A program made the translations under genes and the position numbers. Below, in pieces: positions 9,286 through 17,700 of a DNA stretch of 64,000 bases; position 1 is the stretch's first letter, and every line of letters starts with the position of its first letter. The notes beneath the pieces were generated by a model. That model had not been told where the DNA came from and searched no databases. It saw nothing but the letters and a program-made list of their open reading frames with translations. This DNA comes from Paenibacillus ferrarius. GTDB taxonomy: Bacteria > Bacillota > Bacilli > Paenibacillales > NBRC-103111. Location: the NCBI RefSeq assembly GCF_002027705.1, contig NZ_MBTG01000012.1, forward strand, positions 310,001-374,000. The letters are read 5' to 3'.

Positions 9286-9810
9286 ATGCAAGCAACACCT
9301 TCGAAACTAGTTATGGAGAAAGCAAGTTTAGACGCACTGCCAGCGATCGAGCTTCCGCCAGGCTATAGTCTCCGCCATTTCCGCTCAGGCGACGAAGCAG
9401 TCTGGGAGCATATTATTGCGCGTTCTTTTGCAAGAAACGTTCCATTTGAGGCCAAAATTGGCGGATTTCCTTATTTTCAAGAAGAGCGCGTGCAGTTTAT
9501 TTGTCTAGGGAACGAGCCTGTGGCTACGGCAACAGCATGGGAATCCGAAGAATCAGGCGATGACAGAGGGTATTTGCATATGGTGGGAGCGCTCCCCGAG
9601 TATACTGGCCTAGGTCTTGGCTATGCAGCAACCCTCGCTGCTCTGTACCGAATGAGAAGTGAAGGTCGAAGCCGCGCGATTCTCGAAACGGACGATTTCC
9701 GGCTGGCGGCAATTAAAGTCTACTGGCAGCTCGGATTTCGGCCCATCTACCTTGATGAGAGTCATGAGATGAGGTGGACACCCATCCTGAAGCTCATTGG
9801 CGTCCATTGA
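9286..9810 (+). CDS. GNAT-family N-acetyltransferase
   Basis: Acetyl-CoA-dependent acyltransferase (174 aa). The acetyl-CoA-binding motif A is visible as LHMVGALPEYTGLGLGYA, followed by the usual C-terminal block KVYWQLGFRPIYLDES. The ATG directly abuts the TGA of the oxidoreductase (9283-9285), and AGGAG lies at 9273-9277, so it is a co-transcribed member of the cluster. The substrate is unknown; an amino sugar would suit the neighbourhood. Confidence 0.85.
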   Translation: MQATPSKLVMEKASLDALPAIELPPGYSLRHFRSGDEAVWEHIIARSFARNVPFEAKIGGFPYFQEERVQFICLGNEPVATATAWESEESGDDRGYLHMVGALPEYTGLGLGYAATLAALYRMRSEGRSRAILETDDFRLAAIKVYWQLGFRPIYLDESHEMRWTPILKLIGVH

Positions 9811-9834
9811 ATGATCTGAAAATAGGTGATCAAT

Positions 9835-10659
9835 TTGAAGCTTCCTATCATTTCTAGCGAAAAGTTGGGCTGGGACAACGTACGTTTCTTCTATTGGCAA
9901 AGCGTTCCTGCCCATTTCATGGACATGGATGAAGCGAATGCAGAGGCTGACTGCAAGCAAGTCGTGACGATATACGGCTGCTCCGATGGTACGCCTGAAA
10001 GCGGCGAGCTTCATATATGTCCACACGGTTACCCGTCTAGGTTGATACAGCACGGTTTCTCACTCTTCATCATCCAGATTGTTCCTTCCTTCCTCGATAC
10101 CATTGCCTATGAGTCGGGGTACGGTCAAATAGGGGCTGTTGAAATCAAGCACAAAGCCTATGTGCAGGATGCGAAGCTCTGGCAGCTCGGCAGCTGGATG
10201 CTGGAGGAGGTCAGAAATGGGGGTGTCCATGGCACCCTGTATCGCGATTCTTTAGCTACAATGACAGTTCTCCATTTGCTCCAGCATTATGCTTTGATGG
10301 CTCCGCTCGATAATGCTCCTAACCGATCGACGCATCAACAAATAGCAGAAGTCATCCAGTACATGCGCGAGCATCTGGATTCAGATCTCGAACTGACGGA
10401 ATTAGCTTCGGTAGCTAATGTAAGTTCGCCTCATTTGATCCGTCTGTTCAAAAAGCAAACCGGATATACGCCTCATCAATATTTTATCCGGTTGCGGGTG
10501 GAGCGCTCCAAGGTGCTGCTCCAATATGGCAAAGAGAGCTTGAAAGCTATTGCCATTCAGGCCGGGTTTGCCGATCAAGGCCATTTCACAAGGCTGTTTA
10601 AGCGATTGACTGGCATAACGCCCATGCAGTATGCGAATGAGCTCATCTCTAGGCGATGA
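9835..10659 (+). CDS. AraC-family transcriptional regulator
   Basis: DNA-binding regulator (274 aa from TTG 9835). The N-terminal ~165 residues should be the ligand-binding cupin domain. The C-terminal domain has both helix-turn-helix units (ELASVANVSSPHLIRLFKK and IAIQAGFADQGHFTRLFKR) and the TPMQY end motif. Start choice: GTG 9826 gives three more residues but lacks a ribosome site, whereas AGGTGA at 9824-9829 is 5 nt before TTG 9835. It is the last gene of carbohydrate cluster 1 and gives the cluster a second regulator besides the two-component system. Confidence 0.88.
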   Translation: MKLPIISSEKLGWDNVRFFYWQSVPAHFMDMDEANAEADCKQVVTIYGCSDGTPESGELHICPHGYPSRLIQHGFSLFIIQIVPSFLDTIAYESGYGQIGAVEIKHKAYVQDAKLWQLGSWMLEEVRNGGVHGTLYRDSLATMTVLHLLQHYALMAPLDNAPNRSTHQQIAEVIQYMREHLDSDLELTELASVANVSSPHLIRLFKKQTGYTPHQYFIRLRVERSKVLLQYGKESLKAIAIQAGFADQGHFTRLFKRLTGITPMQYANELISRR

Positions 10660-10780
10660 GAGCGGGGGGGATTGGCTCGTTGTGTGAGCTAATTAGGTGG
10701 TAGAAGGGGATGAACGAACTGTTCTGCTCCTTCTATATCGTGTTGGCTTCCTGATTATCCTTCGAGCGATGTACAAGGAT

Positions 10781-10812
10781 CAACCCATGCGCGCGGATCT
10801 TGGGCGCGGGTT
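10781..10812 (+). other. GC-rich hairpin after cluster 1
   Basis: CAACCC-AT-GCGC pairs with GCGC-GGGTTG around a short loop about 120 nt after the araC stop. It lacks a T-run but is the only strong stem at the 3' end of the cluster, so it may end or protect the transcript. Confidence 0.4.
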
Positions 10813-10850
10813 GTGTCGCCACCACATGGAGGCTGTTAAACCCGACTGAG

Positions 10851-11037
10851 AAAACCTGCGAAAGTGCAGGAATTTACGAGTAAAAGGACTGAAAAAGCTA
10901 GAAAACCTGCGATTATGCAGGCTTTTTTAGCTTTTTCTTCTTTTAAACATGAAATGGTTCATAAAAGATGCATTATCGCAGGAATTCAGTGTCAGAGGGC
11001 TAAACCAGCAAGAAAAAGATGCATTATCGCAGGTATT
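10851..11037 (+). repeat. Four-core phased repeat element, copy A1
   Basis: Four short inverted-repeat cores: CCTGC-N6-GCAGG at 10855-10870 and 10906-10921, then TGC-N6-GCA at 10969-10980 and 11020-11031 (both inside ATGCATTATCGCAGG). Core centres are 51, 61 and 51 bp apart. Two further copies lie at 17515-17700 and 25613-25860 in opposite orientation, and other families with the same geometry occur later in the window. Translations contain repeated CIIAGI-like peptides, but I treat this as non-coding. It fills the gap between araC and the secreted protein gene. Confidence 0.8.
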
Positions 11038-11149
11038 TCTGAAATGATCAACTAGTCGGTGAATTTGAAATGATTCGGCGGGTAGCGCCTGAAAGCAATT
11101 GGGTCACAGGTACAGTTGCAGCTACAGTGACTAGATAAAGAAACATGTG

Positions 11150-11503
11150 CAGAACCAGAACCAGAACCAGAATCAGAACCAGAAACAGAAACAGAAACAG
11201 AAACAGAAACAGAAACAGAAACAGAAACAGAAACAGAAACAGAAACATATTCATATTCATATTCAGTCACAACTACAGCTACAGCCAGCTACAGTCACAA
11301 CTACAGCTATATAGCCACAGCCATAACTACAACTACAGCCATAACTATAACTATAACTACAGCTACAGTTACAGCCAGCTACTGTCGCTATAGCCACAGC
11401 TAGAGCTAGAGCTAGAGCTAGAGCTAGAGCTAGAGCTACAGCTACAACGACAACGACAACGACAACGACAACTACAACTACAACTACAACTACAACTACA
11501 ACC
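11150..11503. repeat. Hexanucleotide microsatellite mosaic
   Basis: About 350 bp of simple repeats: AGAACC units, then AGAAAC repeated 11 times without error (11181-11246), ATATTC, irregular ACTACAGCTACAGCC text, about six AGCTAG units, GACAAC units and finally TACAAC units up to 11503. All share a period of six. Open frames on both strands (alternating RN or VS dipeptides) arise from the composition and are not credible genes. The region is a likely slippage hot spot. Confidence 0.9.
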
Positions 11504-11707
11504 AAACAGCTTAGGCAGCCGATCAATCCAAGCATTCAATGGGTTTTAAAAACATTCCTCTTTATGACACCCTTACTATGCGCCTTTAAAAAAGCTACAC
11601 AAATGGCGACGTTTTTGTTCAATGAATTACGCGTTTTGTTCAATAAGGAATGCTGGAAAAGAATTAAGCTATAGAAGAGTTAAGTTTACAATTCTAAGGA
11701 GGAATGA

Positions 11708-12520
11708 ATGATGAAATTGGTAAAGAAAATCTCGATGTTGGCGGCAACTACTCTGCTCTTAGGCTCACTCGCGAGTGTTGCATCGGCTGCGTCCTGGCAC
11801 CAAGTATCCAATCAAACGTATTGGCTGCTCGATGCATTGGAACGTGGACAAGGTGTTACCTCTGATGGGACAGGCTGGATCTTCAATTCGAATACTGGTT
11901 TACTTCGCACAAGCATTGACGGCAAAACGGTTCAAGCTCGCAACGCTTTGGCTATTCCTACGGCAATCTCCAATCAAGGCGGCAATCACATTGGCGATAT
12001 TAGCTATTACAATGGTAAAATCTATGCACCGATTGAAGACGGTTCAAACTATCAGCATCCTTTCATTGCCCTCTTTGACGCACAAACGCTTCAATACACA
12101 GGGACTTCCTACGCACTTCCGTTGAACTTGCATCCAGGCGGTGTCCCTTGGGTCGCGGTTGACGCTCAACGCGGTCAAGTGTACACAGCTCAATGGAGCA
12201 ATGCCAGCAATTTAAATGTGTTTAGCCTTGATGATATGCATTTCATCAAAACTGTTCCTTTGACTCAAAGTATTGATCGTATCCAGGGAGCAGAAGTGTA
12301 CAACGGTCAGCTATATGCTTCTACGGACAACGGCACGCAATCTGTCTATACGATTGATCCAGACAATGGCAGCGTAGCGCTTGCATTCAACCGCAACTTG
12401 TCCAGCGGTACGGAAGCACAAGGCATTGCGGTACTGCCAACTTCGAATGGCGCAGCGCTGCATATTCTTGATGTAGGCTCCAACCGTATCAGTGTCAACT
12501 TCCGCCACTATGCGGAATAA
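11708..12520 (+). CDS. Secreted protein of unknown function, probable beta-propeller
   Basis: Exported protein (270 aa). A signal peptide (KLVKKISMLAATTLLLGSLA) ends at about ASVASA|A. The mature part has repeated beta-rich blocks that fit a small beta-propeller: GTGWIFNSNTGLLRT, GDISYYNGKIYAPIED, VDAQRGQVYTAQW, EVYNGQLYASTDNGTQSVY and a C-terminal VLPTSNGAALHILDVG. The spacing of about 45 residues suggests five or six blades. AAGGAGGA at 11696-11703 serves either ATG 11708 or ATG 11711; 11711 has the better spacing. It stands alone, bounded by the microsatellite region and a two-way terminator. Confidence 0.75.
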   Translation: MMKLVKKISMLAATTLLLGSLASVASAASWHQVSNQTYWLLDALERGQGVTSDGTGWIFNSNTGLLRTSIDGKTVQARNALAIPTAISNQGGNHIGDISYYNGKIYAPIEDGSNYQHPFIALFDAQTLQYTGTSYALPLNLHPGGVPWVAVDAQRGQVYTAQWSNASNLNVFSLDDMHFIKTVPLTQSIDRIQGAEVYNGQLYASTDNGTQSVYTIDPDNGSVALAFNRNLSSGTEAQGIAVLPTSNGAALHILDVGSNRISVNFRHYAE

Positions 12521-12570
12521 GGCCAAATAGGCTGCATGTTGATTAAGAATGAATGATGGCTTAACAGTGA

Positions 12571-12620
12571 AAAAGGACGGTATCCCGAAGTCTTTCGACT
12601 TTTGGGATATCGTCCTTTTA
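12571..12620. terminator. Bidirectional terminator between convergent genes
   Basis: A long stem AAAAGGACG-TATCCC-AAGTC pairs with GACTT-GGGATA-CGTCCTTTT around a TTTC loop. A-tract on the left and T-tract on the right let it work for both the secreted-protein gene (+) and the MarR gene (-). Confidence 0.85.
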
Positions 12621-12630
12621 TGTAGGCAGC

Positions 12631-13125
12631 TCAGGTTGTAGCTTTTTTGTTTCTCGACGTGTTGAGGTGTTCAATCTGCTCTTCTAAGACTGTGCTTGCT
12701 TTCCCTAAGAATTGGGTGATGAGCTCAAGCTCTTCCGCTGAATAGGTGGAAGCTAACTTCATCATTGCTGTGTGAAGCGGGAGGTACGTATTGCTGACTT
12801 CCTCTTTTTGCTCATACACAGGGACAATGATCACTTTGCGTCGGTCTTTCGGGTCATTTTGCCTGCGAACGTATCCGATTTTCTCAAGTCGATCAATTAA
12901 TGCGGTCACGCTGCCCGTAGCAAGTCCGGTTAATTTGGACAGCTCCCCGGCCGTAATTGGACCTTTCTCGTGCAGGATATCCACCGAAATGAAATCATGA
13001 TTGTACAGACCGAGAGAGGCGGCGACACTTTCCTGGTACAACACAGTACGGGTTCCTAGACCGCGCATGAACGAGACAAAATGCTCCTTGGGATCTGAAG
13101 TTGGATCTTGTTGATGGCTAGACAG
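12631..13125 (-). CDS. MarR-family transcriptional regulator, possible CTG start
   Basis: Winged-helix regulator (145 aa from ATG 13068, 164 aa from CTG 13125). The recognition region reads ITAGELSKLTGLATGSVTALIDRLEKIGYVRR and the wing reads NDPKDRRKVIIV, typical of MarR. ATG 13068 has no ribosome site and cuts off the usual first helix. The frame continues upstream as DPKEHFVSFMRGLGTRTVL, which looks like real MarR N-terminal helix, to a perfect AAGGAGG at 13134-13140. The only start-like codon at proper spacing is CTG 13125; no ATG, GTG or TTG is in frame there. A frameshift near the start is the alternative. Confidence 0.8.
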   Translation of the reverse strand: MSSHQQDPTSDPKEHFVSFMRGLGTRTVLYQESVAASLGLYNHDFISVDILHEKGPITAGELSKLTGLATGSVTALIDRLEKIGYVRRQNDPKDRRKVIIVPVYEQKEEVSNTYLPLHTAMMKLASTYSAEELELITQFLGKASTVLEEQIEHLNTSRNKKATT

Positions 13126-13294
13126 AAGACAAACCTCCTTGAATAATACCTCGGGTGGTAATTTATATGTTTACGAGCCGCGTAAGGCATCGCTTTGGTT
13201 GCAGTCATTGTAAGAATGATATGGGTAAAGCATAACACAAAGCCTAATAAGATGTACAACGAATGGAGTAGTGATAGGCTCCCGTGACATGCAA

Positions 13295-13327
13295 AAAAGC
13301 AGCACAAGGATAGCCCTTATGCTGCTT
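13295..13327 (-). terminator. Minus-strand terminator-like hairpin without a gene
   Basis: Read on the minus strand, AAGCAGCAtAAGGg pairs with cCTTgTGCTGCTT and is followed by TTTTTTG. No minus-strand gene ends just upstream of it (13328-13600), so it may mark a small minus-strand RNA or a lost gene. Confidence 0.55.
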
Positions 13328-13583
13328 CATCCTGCCAGTTAATTGGGTATTTACCAAGCAAATGCGACTGAAATGAATTCCAAAAGGATAAAGAGAACCA
13401 ATTTATTCAAAAATTTATTAAATGTCTGGACTCAGCTTATTTTGAGCAGGGAAAAGGATGCATGAAGCGGCGGTTATTTGGTGGTGCCGCTGGTCAATAT
13501 GTGCTGCAAGCCGCGCTTAGCTGCCCGTACATATTGAAACCAAAAATTGCGTAAAATAAACTTGGTAACTCATTTTCGATATA

Positions 13584-13626
13584 AACGAACACAGTTCTTT
13601 ACGAACAGTGTTCGTTGTGGTATAAA
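13584..13626 (+). promoter_or_regulatory. Promoter and palindromic operator of the monooxygenase gene
   Basis: A perfect palindrome ACGAACAgTGTTCGT (13601-13615) lies between a -35-like TTTACG (13598-13603) and a -10 TATAAA (13621-13626), 17 bp apart. An extra half site ACGAACA lies at 13585-13591. This is the usual layout for a TetR-type repressor that blocks RNA polymerase; the TetR gene at 14888 is the natural candidate to bind it. Confidence 0.7.
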
Positions 13627-13667
13627 TAGAGCAAGTCATTTCAAATCTAATTCCGAAGGTGGTTATC

Positions 13668-14852
13668 ATGATGACAAACGCAAAAGCAAAAAAAGAACAA
13701 GGCATCGCAATCGTAGGGGCAGGTCCTGGAGGTCTGACATTGGCGCGGATTTTGCAGCAGCATGGGGTGAAAACAGTTGTCTATGAACGCGAAACATCCC
13801 CCGATAGCCGCAAGCAAGGCGGGTCATTGGATATCCATCACGATTCTGGGCAAAAGGCGCTAAGAGAAGCAGGTTTAATTGATCAATTCGAGACACTCGC
13901 TCGATATGAAGGGCAAGAATTCCGACTTATGGATAAAACCGGCAAAGTCTATTTGGACGAGGGAGCTGAGTCAAGTGAAGGAGATCGTCCAGAAATCGAT
14001 CGCGGCACTCTGCGTGAACTGCTTTTAAGCTCAATCGACCCTGCATTCATCCACTGGGGACACAATTTAATCAAGGCGATTCCGCTGGATAATGGCCAGC
14101 ATGAACTTCATTTTGAGAATGGACATGTGGATACCGTTGATCTTGTTGTGGCGGCAGATGGCGCTTTCTCCCGCATACGTCCGCTTCTTACGGATTCAGT
14201 GCCTGCATATAGCGGTCTGAGCATGGTTGAAATGTATATTGAAAATGCTGCTATCGCTCATCCAGAGATCATCGCTCTCAATAGTCGCGGGAAAATGTTT
14301 GCCCTTGCCGATCATAAAGGAATATTAGGTCAGCTGAATGGAGACGGCCGCATCTGTGTTTATTTGTCTTTTGAAATTGAAAAAGAGTGGTTGGACACTT
14401 GTGGCATACCGTTTGATCAGACTGAGGCGGCTAAACAGCAGCTGCTGGAACATTTTGCGGATTGGGATGAATCATTAAAGAATTATATCCGTTATGCGGA
14501 TGGTCCCCTGCTTCCAAGACGTATCTATATGCTGCCTGTCGGTCTCCAATGGACGCATAAACCGGGTGTCACATTAATCGGGGATGCCGCGCATCTCATG
14601 TCTCCATTTGCCGGAGAAGGCGTGAACTTAGCAATGTTGGACGCTGCGGAGCTAGCATTATCTATCATTCAACATGATGATGTCAACCAGGCTATTGAAG
14701 CTTACGAGAAAAAAATGTACGTCTATTCATCCCAATCCGCAGGGGAATCCGAAGCGAATCTTAAGCTGATCTTCTCCGATGATGCCGCGGCTAAATTGAA
14801 GGATCTGATGAACCAGTATCAGGCACATTTTAATGAAACATCGAACCAGTGA
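13668..14852 (+). CDS. FAD-dependent monooxygenase, Tet(X)/PHBH-like
   Basis: Flavoprotein monooxygenase (394 aa). The N-terminal FAD site is GIAIVGAGPGGLTLARILQQ, the DG-type motif lies around LVVAADGAFSRIRP, and the GD motif is GDAAHLMSPFAGEGVNLAMLDAAEL. DRGTLRELLL matches the substrate-domain text of Tet(X)-type enzymes, which hydroxylate tetracyclines, but most relatives act on other aromatic compounds, so resistance is not implied. GAAGGTGG at 13655-13662 supports ATG 13668 or 13671. The palindromic promoter upstream and the TetR gene downstream suggest induction by the substrate. Confidence 0.85.
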   Translation: MMTNAKAKKEQGIAIVGAGPGGLTLARILQQHGVKTVVYERETSPDSRKQGGSLDIHHDSGQKALREAGLIDQFETLARYEGQEFRLMDKTGKVYLDEGAESSEGDRPEIDRGTLRELLLSSIDPAFIHWGHNLIKAIPLDNGQHELHFENGHVDTVDLVVAADGAFSRIRPLLTDSVPAYSGLSMVEMYIENAAIAHPEIIALNSRGKMFALADHKGILGQLNGDGRICVYLSFEIEKEWLDTCGIPFDQTEAAKQQLLEHFADWDESLKNYIRYADGPLLPRRIYMLPVGLQWTHKPGVTLIGDAAHLMSPFAGEGVNLAMLDAAELALSIIQHDDVNQAIEAYEKKMYVYSSQSAGESEANLKLIFSDDAAAKLKDLMNQYQAHFNETSNQ

Positions 14853-14887
14853 TTTACTAATTCTTGCTAGCATGATATAAGGGAATT

Positions 14888-15571
14888 ATGAATAATCCAA
14901 CTCGAACCATTATTAGTCGTCGTTCGCGGCCTGCCAAGGAACCGCTAAGCAAAGATATCATTGTGAAGACCGCCCTGGAATTATTGAAGAGCGAAGGCTC
15001 TTCTGGGCTGAGCATGCGTAAAATCGCCAAAGCTTTGGATACCGGCCCCTCATCACTATACGTATATGTCACCAATCATCAGGAATTAAGCGCTTTTGTA
15101 TTGGACGCGGGTATGGAGAGTGTCGTGTTATCGAATGAGGAAGGAGTATCCTGGGAGATTAGACTTTATGAGACCCTACACTCTTATCTAACTGTTCTTA
15201 TGGAATTCCCAGGTGTCGCGGGACTTGCGCTGAACACGATACCAATCGGTCCCCATTCCCTAGCGCTGACGGAGTATATTCTTGAACGTTTGCATGAAGC
15301 CGGAATTCACTCAACTTCCGCGGCGTGGGGGCTAGATCTATTAATGCTCTATGCTTCTTCCGTTGCCTTTGAACAAGCTTCACGTGCTGAGAATGGAACA
15401 ACACTTCAGGCTATCTCAGCTTCTTACCGATCGCTTAACGATAAGCAATATCCGATGATAGCGAGTTTGCAATCGGAGTTGATTACTTCCGATGGAGAAG
15501 AACGCTTCCGTTGGGGGCTCGAAGCGATCCTTCAAGGGATTTTACAAAGGCAAAGTAAATTCGGGATATAA
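14888..15571 (+). CDS. TetR-family transcriptional regulator
   Basis: Repressor-type regulator (227 aa). The N-terminal helix-turn-helix is LSMRKIAKALDTGPSSLYVYV; the ligand domain follows with no recognisable motif. The N terminus carries a basic arm (TIISRRSRPAKEP). It starts 35 nt after the monooxygenase and reads the same way, so both are probably one transcript that it controls through the palindrome at 13601-13615. The ribosome site upstream (AAGGGAA) is moderate. Confidence 0.88.
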   Translation: MNNPTRTIISRRSRPAKEPLSKDIIVKTALELLKSEGSSGLSMRKIAKALDTGPSSLYVYVTNHQELSAFVLDAGMESVVLSNEEGVSWEIRLYETLHSYLTVLMEFPGVAGLALNTIPIGPHSLALTEYILERLHEAGIHSTSAAWGLDLLMLYASSVAFEQASRAENGTTLQAISASYRSLNDKQYPMIASLQSELITSDGEERFRWGLEAILQGILQRQSKFGI

Positions 15572-15655
15572 GTCGGAAAGAAGGGCAGACGAGGAAGCGG
15601 GCATTTCTCAGTGGAAATTGATTCTCAATCCGCTTCCTGGCAGAGGTGTTTACCA

Positions 15656-16363
15656 ATGAAAACGATTGGCCTATTAGGTGGCATGAGCTGGGAGTCCTCC
15701 TTGCTTTATTACCAAATCATCAATCAGCGGGTAAAAGAGAAATTAGGCGGGCACCATTCTGCCAAAAGTCTGATGTATTCGGTAGATTTCCACGAGATCA
15801 AGACGCTTCAACAGGAAGGGAAATGGGATGAAGCCACCAGCATAATGATTGATTCTGCTCAAAAGCTGGCATCTGGCGGCTCAGATTTCATTGTCATCTG
15901 CACAAATACGATGCACAAAATGGCAAAAGAAGTAGAAGAAGCGGTATCGATACCCTTGCTTCATATCGCTGATGCTACAGCAACTGAGATTGTTCAAAGT
16001 GGAATCCAAAAAGTCGCATTGCTCGGCACCGCTTTTACGATGGAACAGGATTTCTACAAAGGCAGACTTATGGATAAATTTGGACTTACGGTTATCGTTC
16101 CGAACGAAGCAGCAAGGAAGACAGTCCATGATGTTATCTACGAGGAACTTTGTCTTGGGATTCAAAAAGAAAGTTCTAAACAGTCCTTTTTAGCGATTAT
16201 TCAAAGTCTTGTCGAGGATGGAGCAGAAGCCGTTATCCTTGGCTGCACTGAAATCACCCTTTTAATCTCTCAACAGGATTGCCGCGTGCCGCTATTCGAT
16301 ACAACGCGAATCCATGCTGAATATGCCGTGGATTTTGCGCTAAGAACAGACAATTGTATTTGA
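15656..16363 (+). CDS. Aspartate/glutamate racemase family protein
   Basis: Cofactor-independent amino-acid racemase family (235 aa). The start MKTIGLLGGMSWESS is diagnostic, and both catalytic cysteines are present: FIVICTNTMHK in the first half and LGCTEITLL in the second. Length matches aspartate racemases (about 230 aa). ATG 15656 has AGAGGTG upstream; a GTG at 15611 in the same frame would add 15 residues with no family similarity. The product is expected to interconvert L- and D-aspartate or a related acidic amino acid. It is followed by its own terminator. Confidence 0.9.
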   Translation: MKTIGLLGGMSWESSLLYYQIINQRVKEKLGGHHSAKSLMYSVDFHEIKTLQQEGKWDEATSIMIDSAQKLASGGSDFIVICTNTMHKMAKEVEEAVSIPLLHIADATATEIVQSGIQKVALLGTAFTMEQDFYKGRLMDKFGLTVIVPNEAARKTVHDVIYEELCLGIQKESSKQSFLAIIQSLVEDGAEAVILGCTEITLLISQQDCRVPLFDTTRIHAEYAVDFALRTDNCI

Positions 16364-16376
16364 TCCTGCACAACTT

Positions 16377-16409
16377 AGATTCGCAGCTTGGAGCTGTGGA
16401 TCTTTTTTA
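16377..16409 (+). terminator. Rho-independent terminator after the racemase
   Basis: AGATtCgCAGCT pairs with AGCTGtGgATCT around TGG, followed by TTTTTTAC. Confidence 0.8.
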
Positions 16410-16454
16410 CCTTTAAAAGCCGTTTCTCATAAGACTGATGAAAGGATACTTACT

Positions 16455-17345
16455 ATGACAATTACATATCGAAAATTAAGCGAGCTTTCCATTGAGGACA
16501 TTGTCCGCATTTGGAACTTAGGATTTGAAGGTTATTTTATACGGATGGAAATGACGATTGATGTATTAATGACAAGGACAGTGAATGAGGGGATATCTTT
16601 AGAAAATTCGCTTGTCATTATGGTCGATGGGGAGCCGGCAGGGTTCGTTATGAATGGATTTCGCGATATAGCCGGAAAGAAACTGGCATGGAATGGAGGG
16701 ACAGGTATTGCCCCAGCCTTCAGAGGGAAGGGGATTGGTAAAGCGCTCATGGCCAGAAATTTAGAGCTGTATCGCGAGCAAGGGGTGGGAATTGCAACAC
16801 TCGAAGCATTAGTTCAGAATGAACCGGCGATTCGATTATATCAACAAGCAGGATATGAAATTTCGGATCATTTGCTTCTTTTGCAGCACTCGGGATCCAT
16901 GACTGATACGATTTTGGCGCAAACTCATGCACACCCTTTCACCATTTCGAGAGAATTGGCTCGTGATGCAGCCGGGCTGGATTTTTCTCGTGGAATATCG
17001 GCTTGGCAAACACAGTGGCCCAGTATCAAAGATGGTGAATCTTTAATTATTAAACAAGGGAGCCAGCCGGTAGGCTACGCCTTGTTTAAGCGTAGTTTTG
17101 ATAAAGAGGGCAACATGTCCGCGATTACGCTCTATCAATGTGAAGCGCATCCTGAGCGGGAAGATGCTGAGCAGATTTACAAAGCTGCACTTAGTGAACT
17201 GTTTGCGCCGCTAGATTATGTTGGCAAACGGACAACACTCAACCTTCGCAAATCGAATCTGCTGCTGATAGAGATGATGGAGAAACTGGGTTTCACAACT
17301 AATTTTGAACAAGTGCTGATGATACGAAATATGCAGGATGCGTGA
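16455..17345 (+). CDS. GNAT-family N-acetyltransferase with C-terminal second domain
   Basis: Acetyltransferase (296 aa), about twice the length of a single GNAT domain. Motif A is in the N-terminal half (GIAPAFRGKGIGKALMARNLE), followed by VQNEPAIRLYQQAGYE. The C-terminal half (from about residue 150) is a second, weaker GNAT-like fold ending in LRKSNLLLIEMMEKLGF. The ribosome site GAAAGGA precedes ATG 16455. The substrate is unknown and it is a single-gene unit. Confidence 0.82.
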   Translation: MTITYRKLSELSIEDIVRIWNLGFEGYFIRMEMTIDVLMTRTVNEGISLENSLVIMVDGEPAGFVMNGFRDIAGKKLAWNGGTGIAPAFRGKGIGKALMARNLELYREQGVGIATLEALVQNEPAIRLYQQAGYEISDHLLLLQHSGSMTDTILAQTHAHPFTISRELARDAAGLDFSRGISAWQTQWPSIKDGESLIIKQGSQPVGYALFKRSFDKEGNMSAITLYQCEAHPEREDAEQIYKAALSELFAPLDYVGKRTTLNLRKSNLLLIEMMEKLGFTTNFEQVLMIRNMQDA

Positions 17346-17441
17346 GCTGGGGATTTGAACTTAGCGCGGGGATGATGTACTGGAGAGGTTGTTTCACAAG
17401 TAGAAGCTAGTGTTCTATAAGTAGAAAGTTAGTAGAAAGCT

Positions 17442-17474
17442 AGTAGAAAGCTACTTGAGGTTAGCCTCTTTTTT
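17442..17474 (+). terminator. Candidate terminator after the acetyltransferase
   Basis: AGTAGaaagCTACT is followed by GAGG-ttag-CCTC and TTTTTT. The second stem is only 4 bp, so confidence is moderate. Confidence 0.45.
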
Positions 17475-17514
17475 GTGCTTTGGTGGGGGGCTCGGTTGGG
17501 ACTCATACTTTGCA

Positions 17515-17700
17515 AATTCCTGCGATTATGCATCTCTTTGTTCTTCGGATGGCCAGAAACATAAAATTCCTGCGATAATGCATGCTTTTATGGTCTTTTT
17601 TGGATTTTAAGATGGAAAAGCTTAGAAAGCCTGCATAATTGCAGGCTTTCTTGCTTTTCACGCGATTTCGAGGAAAAAGCCTGTACTTTTGCAGGCTTTG
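17515..17700 (-). repeat. Four-core phased repeat element, copy A2
   Basis: Same family as copy A1 in opposite orientation. Core sequences on the plus strand are TGCGATTATGCA (17521-17532), TGCGATAATGCA (17571-17582), CCTGCATAATTGCAGG (17630-17645) and CCTGTACTTTTGCAGG (17680-17695). Centre distances are 50, 61 and 50 bp. The two outer-paired strong cores and the two weak cores appear in the reverse order of A1. It lies downstream of the acetyltransferase gene. Confidence 0.8.

Larger units (their letters stand above)
13141..13667. other. Intergenic region between MarR and the monooxygenase
   Basis: It holds a minus-strand terminator-like hairpin (13295-13327) with no gene to terminate, about 250 bp of plain AT-rich sequence, and the monooxygenase promoter with its palindromic operator (13584-13626). 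I see no convincing gene; the short frames at 13460-13550 lack family features. Confidence 0.6.

Noticed and set aside
11048-11535. Frames over the microsatellite encoding poly-VS, poly-RN, poly-LF or poly-V runs on both strands
   Set aside because: They arise from six-base repeats with no stop codons; no start signals or family features.
13671-14852. Assigning the monooxygenase as a tetracycline resistance gene
   Set aside because: The sequence shows only the shared flavin monooxygenase fold; substrate residues cannot be judged by reading, and most relatives are not resistance enzymes.
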